A DNA stretch of 50,745 nucleotides from Clostridia bacterium (lineage in GTDB: Bacteria > Bacillota > Clostridia > Christensenellales > Pumilibacteraceae). The number at the start of each line of letters is the position of its first letter. Position 1 is the first letter of the stretch. Positions 1 through 7,654 of the stretch are shown here, in pieces. The DNA lies in assembly GCA_017500845.1 (NCBI GenBank), contig JAFVXY010000020.1, positions 1 to 50,745 on the forward strand, in the 5' to 3' direction. The position numbers were made by a program, and so were the translations under genes. The notes under the pieces are model-generated. The model made no database searches. It was not told the DNA's origin and worked only from the letters and a program-made list of their open reading frames with translations.

Positions 1-39
<39 letters not shown>

Positions 40-46
40 AGAGTAA

Positions 47-68
47 GGCTGTGCAATGGAGCATAGCC
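47..68 (+). other. Hairpin just 3' of 16S rRNA
   Basis: GGCTGTGC (47-54) pairs with GCATAGCC (61-68), 8 bp with one G-U, around a 6-nt loop. It lies directly after the mature 16S end and could be a processing or trailer structure; that role is inferred. A second hairpin, TGGAGC/GCTCCA, is at 125-142. Confidence 0.5.
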
Positions 69-180
69 GAGCTAATAAGACATAAGAACCTGCGAAGCAT
101 AAAAGCAGTAGAAAAGTAATGCCTTGGAGCAGAGAAGCTCCACGAGCTGACTTGTTTTATATACCAATGTTAATAAGCAA

Positions 181-213
181 AAGCACTTACTGGTTAATGG
201 TAAGTGCTTTTTT
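181..213 (+). terminator. Rho-independent terminator after 16S trailer
   Basis: AAGCACTTAC (181-190) pairs perfectly with GTAAGTGCTT (200-209) around a 9-nt loop and runs into six Ts (208-213). It would end the 16S transcript about 170 nt past the gene, so 23S cannot be co-transcribed in the usual way. Confidence 0.85.
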
Positions 214-226
214 CCATTAAAACCTA

Positions 227-470
227 TTAAAGCCGTGAAATGCTTCGCCATAGCTATTTTTGCCTTGCGGTTTCTCATTTGTGTACAAAAAAGTACACGT
301 CATTCGAAATCCGCGGCAGAAAAAAGCTCTTGCTCGCATTTGACGGCTTTAATTGTTCTATCGAGAGTAGACAAGCCCCAACCCCAGCAAAAGCAGCTGT
401 GCTGCCGCGCCGCTCGTAATCCGCAGCATAAAAGACGGTCTGACTCGCATTTGACGGCTTTAATGTTCTA
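227..470. repeat. Imperfect direct and inverted repeats, no gene seen
   Basis: A block of about 53 bp occurs at 308-360 and again, imperfectly, at 418-470. Its best-conserved core, CATTTGACGGCTTTAA, is at 337-352 and 448-463. The core also occurs inverted with one mismatch at 227-242. A perfect GTGTAC-A6-GTACAC hairpin lies at 281-298. The open frame across this stretch looks like repeat sequence rather than a protein. Confidence 0.6.
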
Positions 471-476
471 CCGTGA

Positions 477-503
477 TGTGGTGTGATAGATTATGTCACC
501 ACA
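477..503. repeat. Inverted repeat, 7 bp arms
   Basis: TGTGGTG (477-483) and CACCACA (497-503) form 7-bp arms around 13 nt. It belongs to the gene-free stretch 220-760 between the rRNA terminator and the first sigma gene. No function is evident. Confidence 0.4.
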
Positions 504-601
504 CGAGGGCAAGCAAAGCTTGACCTTGGGCGCGGCGAGCGTGTGTACGCTAAATGTACTTTCCTGTGCAGGAGCAAATCTTCTTTTTGTGCAGAGTGCT
601 T

Positions 602-627
602 TGTACGCTAAATGCGTTCATTTAGCG
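602..627. repeat. Perfect 9-bp palindrome and repeated motif
   Basis: CGCTAAATG (606-614) and CATTTAGCG (619-627) form a perfect stem with a 4-nt loop and no T-run. TGTACGCTAAATG at 602-614 is also present at 544-556. It could be an operator or a mobile-repeat remnant. Confidence 0.5.
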
Positions 628-736
628 AGGGAATACGGGAACTCCTTGTTTTTTCCACAAAAGGCGCTATTTACTCTCTGGAACTTGATTGTTGACATAC
701 GTTATCAAAAAACTCTCTATTTATGTTCAAAACGTT

Positions 737-764
737 TTGAAATGAAAAAAAGCTATGCTATAAT
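737..764 (+). promoter_or_regulatory. Promoter of first sigma gene
   Basis: TTGAAA (737-742), a 16-bp spacer, then TGC-TATAAT with an extended -10 (TATAAT 759-764). Transcription would begin near 771, only about 10 nt before the chosen start codon, giving a very short leader that carries GAGGG as ribosome binding site. Confidence 0.65.
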
Positions 765-780
765 GACGCAAGAGGGTAAG

Positions 781-1302
781 ATGTCAAAATATGCTAAAGA
801 AGTTAATAATTGCTTAGAAAGGCTTAAGCGGGGAGATGACTCTCAATATCAAGTTCTATTTGGTATTACATGGAACCACTTATGCGTCGTAGCTAAATAT
901 TATCTAAAAAATCAGTCATATTGTGACGACGTAGTAATGGAAGTCTATGAGCGAGTGATGAAATACAAAAGCTCATATAAAGAAGGCATGGATGGATATA
1001 ATTGGCTATGTAAGATTACGCAAATGGTTGCATACGCCTTTAATGATAAGGATAAGATATTTGATAATTCCGTTGCGGTTGAAGATAGTGATCGAACCGA
1101 AAATTTTACTGATATCGTTGATATTAAGACGGATGTGGATAACATTCTCAAAGAATTAGATCCCGAAAGCAGAAAAATAATCATAGGCTATTTTTATTTG
1201 AATTTTACATACGAGGAAATAGGTAAAAAATTAGGCAAAACAAGATCGGCAATATATAAACAGCTAAAGAAAATTCTAAAAGAAATCGAAAAATTATTAT
1301 AA
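781..1302 (+). CDS. Sigma-70 family (ECF-like) RNA polymerase sigma factor
   Basis: A 173-residue protein with a region-2-like helical part (about 20-80, with Asp-Asp-Val-Val followed by Glu-Arg-Val-Met) and a C-terminal helix-turn-helix typical of sigma region 4 (about 120-170: LDPESRKI, then TYEEIGKKLGKTRSAIYKQL). There is no region 3, so it is ECF-sized. It would direct RNA polymerase to a small alternative regulon. The open frame continues upstream, but the ATG at 781 is preferred because it follows GAGGG and lies just after the promoter at 737-764. The next gene encodes a one-pass membrane protein placed like an anti-sigma factor. Codon use is AT-rich compared with the rest of the window. 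Confidence 0.8.
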   Translation: MSKYAKEVNNCLERLKRGDDSQYQVLFGITWNHLCVVAKYYLKNQSYCDDVVMEVYERVMKYKSSYKEGMDGYNWLCKITQMVAYAFNDKDKIFDNSVAVEDSDRTENFTDIVDIKTDVDNILKELDPESRKIIIGYFYLNFTYEEIGKKLGKTRSAIYKQLKKILKEIEKLL

Positions 1303-1358
1303 AGTAAACTTTGTTTTATTAAAGCTGATTATATTACACATTTTAGTTAGGAGAATTT

Positions 1359-2033
1359 ATGAAAGATAATGACTTTCACAAATTAATAGAGCAACAAAAC
1401 GCACAAAAAAAGGCGGGAAAGTATGCGGAATTCGAAAAGAAGCATGATTTGCCTGAGGCTAATACGGTCAAGGCAAAGCAAAAGCATACAGTTCGTTACA
1501 TTCCGTTTGGTTCTGTTTTGAGTGCGCTTTGTCTTATTATTGTACTGACCTTTATGCTAAACGCCGAGAAGTTTATGCCTCCCGATAGCTCGCAGACGCC
1601 CCCTTCGCACAGCCTTTACGAAGCTGTACGTATTGATTACACGGTCAAGGAATATTCAGCAAACGAAGAGCTTCCCCTGTTATATATTGACTGGTATGAT
1701 GTAGCGGACGATGTTCAGACGTGGTTGTACGTAGATATAAATAATAACGATGATGTTATCTATATAAAAGAGGATATTGCAAATGGCGAAACGGGTGATA
1801 TAGTTTATCTGTATATTATGGATGAGCATACAAGCGTTGATATTTTCACCTTTTTTGAACAAAGCTGTAACAAAACGGCAGTTATAGGAGAAGTAATTAT
1901 AAATTGGTCTTATAGATCCGCCTTGAGTACCGCATTTTTCAAATATGAAGGCTATAAGTATTATATACAATTAGAATTCCCCATGGAGGAAGACGCCATC
2001 TTGAAAATTGCCGAAGCAATGATATTAAAATAG
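1359..2033 (+). CDS. Single-pass membrane protein, putative anti-sigma factor
   Basis: A 224-residue protein with a charged, Lys/Glu-rich cytoplasmic N-terminus (1-46), one hydrophobic membrane segment (about 48-67) and an acidic extracellular C-terminal domain of about 150 residues. No zinc-binding anti-sigma motif (HxxxCxxC) is visible. The anti-sigma role is inferred from its place directly behind a sigma gene and from the same layout in the 4499 gene behind the second sigma module. Its start follows TTAGGAG. The extracytoplasmic domain was not recognised and could be a sensor. Confidence 0.5.
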   Translation: MKDNDFHKLIEQQNAQKKAGKYAEFEKKHDLPEANTVKAKQKHTVRYIPFGSVLSALCLIIVLTFMLNAEKFMPPDSSQTPPSHSLYEAVRIDYTVKEYSANEELPLLYIDWYDVADDVQTWLYVDINNNDDVIYIKEDIANGETGDIVYLYIMDEHTSVDIFTFFEQSCNKTAVIGEVIINWSYRSALSTAFFKYEGYKYYIQLEFPMEEDAILKIAEAMILK

Positions 2034-2079
2034 TATATTTGGATGTGCAAGCATACAAATCAAATAAAGCTTGATTTAC

Positions 2080-2117
2080 AAAGCACCTCAAATTTCAGAT
2101 ACTTTTTTGGGTGCTTT
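2080..2117. terminator. Possible terminator hairpin
   Basis: AAAGCACC (2080-2087) pairs with GGTGCTTT (2110-2117) around a 22-nt loop. There is no clean T-run after the stem on either strand, so termination is uncertain. A further GC-rich hairpin, GGCAGCC/GGTTGCC, is at 2138-2166. Nothing else was found in the gap 2034-2381. Confidence 0.35.
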
Positions 2118-2381
2118 ATGTTGTAAAAATAAACACAGGCAGCCGCGCCAACGGTGAACGGTTGCCCGATTTAATATTCCTTTATCCTTTCGTTTAAGCG
2201 ATTGGAAGACTACTGCTTGTCAAAAAAGTTGACGAGCTCAAAAGAATTTATAAGCTTATTATTCAATTTTAGATATCTTATATTGTCAATTGATACCCAA
2301 AGTCGGTGTTTGCTGTATTAACTCATTCGCAGATGGACATGATAAAATGTAGTTACAATTCACTCGTTTTTGAGGTGTTCA

Positions 2382-2714
2382 ATGAATATACATTCGAGAA
2401 TAAAGCAATTGCAAAATAATAGGAATTGGTCTATCAATCATATGGCAATGGAAGCCAATATAAGCCCGGGGACTATACTCAATTGGTTCAAAAGAAAATC
2501 AATACCCACAATAGAAGGAATTCAAAATCTTTGTAATGCTTTTGGAATTACATTAAGCGAGTTTTTTAATGAATGTGGAGACGATAGTGTTTATTTAAGC
2601 CAGATTCAAAAGGAACTTTTAAGTGAATTTGACTTACTTGATAAAAGAGAAAAAGAAGACATTATCAGGCTTATTAAAACAAGAAATGAAATAAGAAAGG
2701 AATCTCCTTTGTAG
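2382..2714 (+). CDS. XRE-family helix-turn-helix regulator
   Basis: A 110-residue protein. Residues about 3-63 form a Cro/C1-type HTH: RIKQLQNNRNWS, then MAMEANISPGTILNW, then the typical IPTIEGIQNLCNAFGITLSEFF ending. The C-terminus is charged and ends in a short helix (KREKEDIIRLIKTR). Such proteins bind operator DNA as dimers. The ATG at 2382 was chosen over an upstream TTG because GAGGTG (2372-2377) is correctly spaced. It lies 39 bp before the second sigma gene and may control that module. Confidence 0.85.
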   Translation: MNIHSRIKQLQNNRNWSINHMAMEANISPGTILNWFKRKSIPTIEGIQNLCNAFGITLSEFFNECGDDSVYLSQIQKELLSEFDLLDKREKEDIIRLIKTRNEIRKESPL

Positions 2715-2753
2715 AAATAAAATCGCATCGAGGAAAAACAAACGAGGAAGCTT

Positions 2754-3266
2754 ATGACGCCAAGAGAGTTCAACATATGCCTTCGAAGAATAAAAACGAA
2801 TGTAAAAGCATTCAATAGGTTATATAAATTTTATTTTCCAAAGATAGTAATCCATATTTTTGTTATCTACAAAAACAAAAATCTTAGTGAAGATGTAGCG
2901 CAAGAATTCTTTATGAAGTTAATGGAAATGCAAGAATTTAACTACATAACATATCCAAATTCATGGGTATACACTATTGCCGAAAATATAGCGAAAAATA
3001 TTATAGCTAAGGAAAAGAAATATTTTGCAGAACCTATAGATAATATAAAAATTTCAGTAAACGATGAATATGCATATTACTTATATGGCGACTATTGGGA
3101 AAAGCTTAATGAACTCGACGAGCAAACACGAAAAATTATAATAATGAAGATTTTTGAGGGCTACCGCTATAAAGAAATTGCGGATAAAATGAATTTGAAA
3201 GTGGACACAGTCAGACAAAAATATAGCCGTGGAATAAAAAAATTAAAATTGATGTCACAAAATTAG
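2754..3266 (+). CDS. Sigma-70 family (ECF-like) RNA polymerase sigma factor
   Basis: A 170-residue ECF-size sigma factor. Region 2 is at about 15-90 (FNRLYKFYFPKIV, SEDVAQEFFMKLM, then NSWVYTIAENIAKNII) and region 4 at about 113-165 (LDEQTRKIIIMKIFEGYRYKEIA, then LKVDTVRQKYSRGIKKLK). The start follows ACGAGG. It is the second sigma factor in this island and is only distantly like the first. Its last codons overlap a promoter-like repeat (3251-3287) that has a near copy at 5244-5280, the arrangement expected if it transcribes its own downstream operon. Confidence 0.85.
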   Translation: MTPREFNICLRRIKTNVKAFNRLYKFYFPKIVIHIFVIYKNKNLSEDVAQEFFMKLMEMQEFNYITYPNSWVYTIAENIAKNIIAKEKKYFAEPIDNIKISVNDEYAYYLYGDYWEKLNELDEQTRKIIIMKIFEGYRYKEIADKMNLKVDTVRQKYSRGIKKLKLMSQN

Positions 3267-3287
3267 ATTTTTTTTTGTCTCTAATAT
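3251..3287 (+). promoter_or_regulatory. ECF-type promoter motif, copy 1
   Basis: GATGTCACAAAAT, a 9-nt AT-rich spacer, then TTTTGTCTCTAATAT. The layout (TGTCACAAA as -35, GTCTCTAAT as -10) resembles ECF sigma promoters rather than the housekeeping type. It overlaps the end of the second sigma gene and lies about 28 bp ahead of the C39-like gene. A second copy at 5244-5280 has the same spacing. Confidence 0.6.
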
Positions 3288-3314
3288 ATAAATAATATAA
3301 AGGAGATTACAAAA

Positions 3315-4487
3315 ATGAAAAAATTACTAACCTTTATGCTTTTGTTAGCTGTTTTAGCTTCCGTTTCTCTTACGCCAAGCTTTGCGTTAGCTCATGCAGA
3401 AACTAATTTTGAAGAAGAATGTGATACATTATTCTTCCAAACATTAAATGAAATAATTGCCGATGAGGGTATTACAACAGTCAATAATACAATTACTAAA
3501 GAAGTTGTTTATGACATGCGTTTACAGCCGTTGGGATACATATATTACATAAGCTTAGAGGAAAACGAAGGATATGCTTTTGTTGTAAATACCAACGGAG
3601 AATTTGAGATTACAGAATTGTATTTAAACGCCCAAGATCCGTATGCAGAATACAGCGGGGATAAGGTTTATATCAATATAATGTTCTATGCCGTTTGGGA
3701 TGGTGAAAATTTTATTGAAGTAAATAATGGAATAATTTTAGATAGCTCAGATGATGTTTTAAATGAGAATGCTTTTTATGCAACAGATTATACAATCACG
3801 ACAAGCAGTGAAACGGTTTACTATACCAACAGAGTAAAAAATGAATATGGGCTTGCAAAGCGTTACCCCAGCTATCTTCCTATTGGAATATCAAATGGTT
3901 GCGCTGCAGCCGCAGGTGGAAGTATAATAGGCTTTTATGATAGATTTTTCCCCGAATTAATACCCGGCTTTACTCCCGGAACACCAATGGGGCAATACTA
4001 TCTTTACAAAGAATTGCCGCAAGAATCAGCCGCTCTCGTGCAAACGCTTTATAATTATATGGAAACCAACGTCAATGGACCCGGAACTACAATAAACAAA
4101 TTTAAAAGTGGTATGACAAGATTTTGCAACGAAAAAAATAGGAGCATAAGCTTCAACTCTTGCATGCAAGGAGGATCATTTAACTATAATTATGCTAAGC
4201 AATGCTTTGAGTCAGGAAAGCCCTCGATTTTATTTGTCGATACGTTTACAGTTTGTACTACGTTTGATAACCAAACGAGTGAACAAATAGATTATTTAAT
4301 TGCGCAGGCGTGCCACGTTATGGCAGGATTTGGATATTCCGAAATTACCTACACCTTGAGTAATGGTTCAACAAGAGCCGACAAATATATAATGGTAGCT
4401 ACAGGACTTGCAATCAGATCCGAAGCTTATTTTAATATTAACTATAATACAATTATAGATGAATATTATTCTGTAAATATATATTAG
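3315..4487 (+). CDS. Secreted C39-like (papain-fold) cysteine peptidase-like protein
   Basis: A 390-residue protein with a clear Sec signal peptide (MKKLLTFMLLLAVLASVSLT, cleavage near 26-28). The middle (about 30-150) is acidic and unrecognised. The C-terminal half resembles C39-like/peptidase_C39_2 domains: NGCAAAAGGSIIGFYDR with candidate catalytic Cys196, CHVMAGFGY with candidate His334, and a possible third residue Asp356. Triad assignment is inferred. Family members cleave peptides or act as transpeptidases outside the cell. The start follows AAAGGAG. It is probably driven by the ECF motif at 3251 and sits between a sigma gene and a membrane protein gene, suggesting it is the module's main output or takes part in signalling. 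Confidence 0.65.
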   Translation: MKKLLTFMLLLAVLASVSLTPSFALAHAETNFEEECDTLFFQTLNEIIADEGITTVNNTITKEVVYDMRLQPLGYIYYISLEENEGYAFVVNTNGEFEITELYLNAQDPYAEYSGDKVYINIMFYAVWDGENFIEVNNGIILDSSDDVLNENAFYATDYTITTSSETVYYTNRVKNEYGLAKRYPSYLPIGISNGCAAAAGGSIIGFYDRFFPELIPGFTPGTPMGQYYLYKELPQESAALVQTLYNYMETNVNGPGTTINKFKSGMTRFCNEKNRSISFNSCMQGGSFNYNYAKQCFESGKPSILFVDTFTVCTTFDNQTSEQIDYLIAQACHVMAGFGYSEITYTLSNGSTRADKYIMVATGLAIRSEAYFNINYNTIIDEYYSVNIY

Positions 4488-4498
4488 ATGGAGATGAA

Positions 4499-5176
4499 AT
4501 GAAAAAAAATTCCATACAAGATCAAGCAAAATATGCCGAAAATAAAATTTTGGAAGATAATGCCGAATTTTACAATAAGGTGCAGACCAAGCATTTTCCA
4601 AACAAAGCGGCAAACAACCGTATCCTTTTTTTAAGAGTAGGCAGTGTAGCAGTCGCAGCCTTAGTTTTAGTAATTTGCTTATCGGTAATTATGACTAAAG
4701 TCTTAGATAAGAATAATGAAAAGCATTATTTGCTGCAAAACGAAGAAAATACATTTTCTGATTTAAGCGAAGTTAATGATAATCTTAATAGTGTTTTCTT
4801 AGATCTTGATGAGAATGAATATGAGTTTCAAGTTACTAAAATTTACGATTCCGTGTCGGGAGATGATTTGTGCTTTATAATAAAAATTGTTGGTAATGAT
4901 TATTTTGAAAATATAAAAATGTGGTTTTTTACCAATCCTTATTATGAACAATTCGTTAAATTATCGGGAGATGTAATTAAAGCCACAAAGGTCGGTAGTC
5001 TTGATGTCAGCTATAAAGAAGACGTTTTCGAAGATTCTGACGGATTATTTAATTTTAATTACGCAGCTCAAATAAATGATGATAAGACAGTAGTCTATAT
5101 TGAATATGAGCAATTATGGTATGAGAATTCGACCAATTTCTTTAGCTTCTTAGAAACAGCAATAATAAACAAATAA
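4499..5176 (+). CDS. Single-pass membrane protein, putative anti-sigma factor
   Basis: A 225-residue protein with a charged cytoplasmic N-terminus (1-44), one membrane segment (about 46-66) and an extracellular Asp/Glu-rich domain. It matches the 1359 gene in length and topology though sequence likeness is weak. It starts 11 nt after the C39-like gene with GGAG as ribosome binding site, so the two are co-transcribed. By position it may hold the 2754 sigma factor at the membrane. No anti-sigma signature was recognised, so this is inference. Confidence 0.5.
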   Translation: MKKNSIQDQAKYAENKILEDNAEFYNKVQTKHFPNKAANNRILFLRVGSVAVAALVLVICLSVIMTKVLDKNNEKHYLLQNEENTFSDLSEVNDNLNSVFLDLDENEYEFQVTKIYDSVSGDDLCFIIKIVGNDYFENIKMWFFTNPYYEQFVKLSGDVIKATKVGSLDVSYKEDVFEDSDGLFNFNYAAQINDDKTVVYIEYEQLWYENSTNFFSFLETAIINK

Positions 5177-5192
5177 TAATTAATGTTGTTTG

Positions 5193-5224
5193 GCGCTTTC
5201 CGTAGAAATACGGAGAGCGTTTTT
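5193..5224 (+). terminator. Rho-independent terminator of sigma/C39 operon
   Basis: A 12-bp stem (5193-5204 with 5209-5220, two G-U pairs) with GAAA loop, followed by Ts to 5224. It closes the operon that ends with the 4499 gene. Confidence 0.85.
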
Positions 5225-5243
5225 AATATAAAAAATTAAAAAA

Positions 5244-5280
5244 GATGTCACAAAATGATAATTTATTTTGTCTCTAATAT
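5244..5280 (+). promoter_or_regulatory. ECF-type promoter motif, copy 2
   Basis: Near-identical to 3251-3287: GATGTCACAAAAT, 9 nt, TTTTGTCTCTAATAT. It comes right after the operon terminator and points at 5486. The 200 bp between holds only a small hairpin (ACCCA/TGGGT near 5370-5388) and a second, weak housekeeping -10 (TATAAT 5450-5455). Confidence 0.55.
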
Positions 5281-5485
5281 GGGAGTAGTTAATCAACAAT
5301 CTTTAACCTCTACAATCGAGAACATTAGGAGCGCATTATACTTAGGGCATATTTGAATAAAAAACACCCACTATAGGATGGGTAATCATAGTATATTTGG
5401 AATTTCTTAATTTGGTAAAAGTACGGACTTTAGCAATACTCAAATAAGATATAATATAAGCATAACGACTTGAGAGAGAAGAAAC

Positions 5486-5854
5486 TTGACGAAAGAGAAA
5501 GTAAAACGGATAGTCAAACGGCTTTCTTACATACTGGAAATGATGCGTGATGGTAAAACGGAGTGTGTGGTTTATATAAGCAAAGCAAAAGAGAAAATCG
5601 TTGTTGATGATGACGTTTTATTGGTAATAGAGATAATGGATGAAATTATCGAAAATGAACAAACAGAATGGCGAAAAAAGTTTTTTGTTGGTATCAGAAA
5701 AGGATTTAATGATATTTATATTATACATAATTGTCCCATGGAGCGAACCAAATATTATGCGGCAAAAAAGGCTTTTGTAGATAAAATTTATGAATGCTGT
5801 ATTTACAGAGGTTTGGTGGACTATAAGGACATATTAAATACGATAGTAGGATGA
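5486..5854 (+). CDS. Hypothetical protein, weakly ArpU/RinA-like
   Basis: A 122-residue protein with a TTG start preceded by GAGAGA. It is highly charged. The C-terminal part (about 90-115: PMERTKYYAAKKAFVDKIYE) resembles the recognition-helix end of phage late-gene activators of the ArpU/RinA type, and the N-terminus (KEKVKRIVKRLSYILEM) fits the same layout. This is a weak match by eye. It overlaps the next gene by ATGA. Composition is AT-rich, as in the rest of the island. Confidence 0.45.
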   Translation: MTKEKVKRIVKRLSYILEMMRDGKTECVVYISKAKEKIVVDDDVLLVIEIMDEIIENEQTEWRKKFFVGIRKGFNDIYIIHNCPMERTKYYAAKKAFVDKIYECCIYRGLVDYKDILNTIVG

Positions 5855-6075
5855 TGGAAATGCAAAAGAAAAGCTCGGAAGAAGTACTGGAAATGATGAT
5901 ACAATTGCTGCTCGTTTATTTAGAAGAGCTGTCTGTATTTAAGGATATTGACGGTGAGCAGTTTCTATACGGAGAGCGCACGGCGTATACCGAATGCTTG
6001 GAGATGATACAGGAGTGGGAATACGCTGATATTAACGGCTTGAATTTTGATATCGAAGAAAAATATCCCTTATAA
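5851..6075 (+). CDS. Small acidic hypothetical protein
   Basis: A 74-residue, Glu- and Met-rich, probably helical protein, not recognised. Its ATG overlaps the stop of the 5486 gene (ATGA), which implies translational coupling. It may work with that gene as a pair, perhaps a relic of a phage or mobile element; context is the only evidence. Confidence 0.55.
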   Translation: MMEMQKKSSEEVLEMMIQLLLVYLEELSVFKDIDGEQFLYGERTAYTECLEMIQEWEYADINGLNFDIEEKYPL

Positions 6076-6101
6076 ACAGGTAAATATCCGTGGGTTCAAA
6101 A

Positions 6102-6638
6102 TCACTGTTTACTTGCACCTTTTATTCGGCGAATTATAATAAGCGACAGTCCAAGCTTTAGTAGGTCGGGGATAACATACGGTAGCACGCAAAGCGTTAG
6201 TGCGGCGGTAAGCCCTACAGCCGTACCCGAGCTTGCACAGTAAATCATATACCAAGCTGTGCCGCACGTATAGCAAACAAGTAGCCCTACAAGCATTATT
6301 AGCGGTAGAAGCTTGCTTTTGTTAAGAAGCGTTTGCAAAAGCCACATAGCAAGAGTGGCAAGCACGAAGCCCCAAATAAAGCCACCGTTTATTCCAAGCA
6401 GTATTCCAAGTCCGCCCGAAAACGAAGCAAATACGGGTAAGCCGATTGCGCCAAGAATCACGTACACGACAATTGCGAGGGTGCTTTTTTTTCCGCCCAA
6501 AATGCCAAACGACAAAAACACCCCAAGCGTTTGTAGGGTGAATGGGACGGCGGTGGGGATGGCAATCCAAGAGCATAATACCATTACGGCACACATCAAT
6601 GCCACACGCACTATATCGATTGTAGACAGCTTTGACAT
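6102..6638 (-). CDS. bioY: Biotin transporter BioY (ECF transporter S component)
   Basis: A 178-residue membrane protein with about six hydrophobic segments. It carries the BioY hallmarks near the N-terminus: IAIPTAVPFTLQTLGVFLS and the Gly-rich ILGAIGLPVFASFSGGLGIL. BioY captures biotin and works with or without the EcfA/EcfT energising unit, which is not in this window. It starts 1 nt after the birA stop with no obvious ribosome binding site, so translation is probably coupled to birA. BirA control at 7648-7679 would cover both. Confidence 0.92.
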   Translation of the reverse strand: MSKLSTIDIVRVALMCAVMVLCSWIAIPTAVPFTLQTLGVFLSFGILGGKKSTLAIVVYVILGAIGLPVFASFSGGLGILLGINGGFIWGFVLATLAMWLLQTLLNKSKLLPLIMLVGLLVCYTCGTAWYMIYCASSGTAVGLTAALTLCVLPYVIPDLLKLGLSLIIIRRIKGASKQ

Positions 6639-6639
6639 A

Positions 6640-7608
6640 TTATATTTTGATGCTTATTTCGCCGGACGACAGAGCCGCCGTTTCGCCGCTATCGTAGCGC
6701 ACTATAAGGCGGCATTCACCGTCTATATCAAGGGCGGTTGCGGTGCGCTCGCTGTCAAATCCAATAACGGTAATTTGCCTGCCCAAAATAAAGCTTTTGC
6801 TTCGATATGACGATACGTACCCCTGATTTTTTGACAAATAGTAGTACATAAAGCGATTTATTACCTCCGCGGCAAGCCTGTTTTTGCCGTCACTTTGCGG
6901 CGACAAAAGAATGGCTCCCGCTATGCTTTTTAGCTCGTCGGGGAAGCCTTCGCGCGGAGGTGTAACGTTGATTCCTATACCTACTATTGCGTAGTCCAAC
7001 GTGCCTGTTTCGATGCCCATAGCGGCCTCGGTAAGTATGCCGCAAGCCTTTTTGCCGTCCACAAAAACGTCGTTAACCCACTTGATTTTGGCGGTTTTGC
7101 CGCACACAGACTCTATTGCCTCGCAAACAGCTACCGCCGCCATTGTGGTAAGGCTTGCCGCCTTTTCCGCAGAGAAGTGGTGGGGACGGAGCAAAAGGCT
7201 CATATATATGCCGCTTCCTTGCGGCGAAAAAAAGCTTCGACCCTTGCGACCCTTACCGCCTGTTTGAGTAAGCGCAAATACAACGCCCTCGCTTGCACCG
7301 CAGGCGGCGTTTTCGCGTGCCGTATTATTTGTGGATACAAGCGTTGGGTGGACGGTGATATCCAAGCCTTGATATTCAGGTTGCAGATATTTGCGTACGC
7401 CTACTGCCGAAATAACATCCGTTTGGGTGGATAAGCAGTAGCCTTTGTTTTTTACCGCATCAATTTGATACCCCTCGGCGCGCAAAGCCGTAATTGCCTT
7501 CCATATCGCCGCGCGCGAAACAGACAGCTGTGTGCCTATTTGCTGACCCGAAACGTATTCACCCTTGTGCCTTAATAGTAATTCCAGTAATTGCTGCTTT
7601 GTGTCCAT
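6640..7608 (-). CDS. birA: Bifunctional biotin-protein ligase / biotin operon repressor BirA
   Basis: A 322-residue protein of the regulatory (group II) type. An N-terminal winged HTH (about 1-65, GEYVSGQQIGTQLSVSRAAIWKAI) binds the biotin operator. The catalytic domain contains GGKGRKGRSFFSP (the GRGRxGR-type biotinyl-AMP loop), KWVNDVFVDGKKACGILTE, and a C-terminal SH3-like cap. It activates biotin with ATP, loads it on carboxylase carrier domains and represses transcription when biotin is plentiful. The start follows AGAGGTG. The next gene on this strand is bioY, and a BirA operator overlaps the promoter. Confidence 0.96.
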   Translation of the reverse strand: MDTKQQLLELLLRHKGEYVSGQQIGTQLSVSRAAIWKAITALRAEGYQIDAVKNKGYCLSTQTDVISAVGVRKYLQPEYQGLDITVHPTLVSTNNTARENAACGASEGVVFALTQTGGKGRKGRSFFSPQGSGIYMSLLLRPHHFSAEKAASLTTMAAVAVCEAIESVCGKTAKIKWVNDVFVDGKKACGILTEAAMGIETGTLDYAIVGIGINVTPPREGFPDELKSIAGAILLSPQSDGKNRLAAEVINRFMYYYLSKNQGYVSSYRSKSFILGRQITVIGFDSERTATALDIDGECRLIVRYDSGETAALSSGEISIKI

Positions 7609-7625
7609 TTTGCACCTCTAATCTG

Positions 7626-7654
7626 AGTATAGCAAAATGTACGGCAATTGTCAA
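7626..7654 (-). promoter_or_regulatory. Promoter of birA-bioY
   Basis: On the minus strand TTGACA (7654-7649), 17-bp spacer, TATACT (7631-7626). The -35 lies inside one half of the BirA operator, so bound repressor would block RNA polymerase. Confidence 0.8.

Noticed and set aside
235-486. 83-residue open frame after the 16S terminator
   Set aside because: It consists of the 53-bp direct repeats and has no ribosome binding site or protein-like pattern.
493-780. N-terminal extension of the first sigma factor
   Set aside because: It crosses the palindrome at 606-627 and the promoter at 737-764 and has no sigma-like sequence; the start at 781 has a ribosome binding site.
5279-5356. 25-codon open frame starting MGVVNQQSL
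   Set aside because: Its ATG begins inside the -10 of the ECF motif, so the transcript from that promoter would not contain it, and there is no upstream ribosome binding site.
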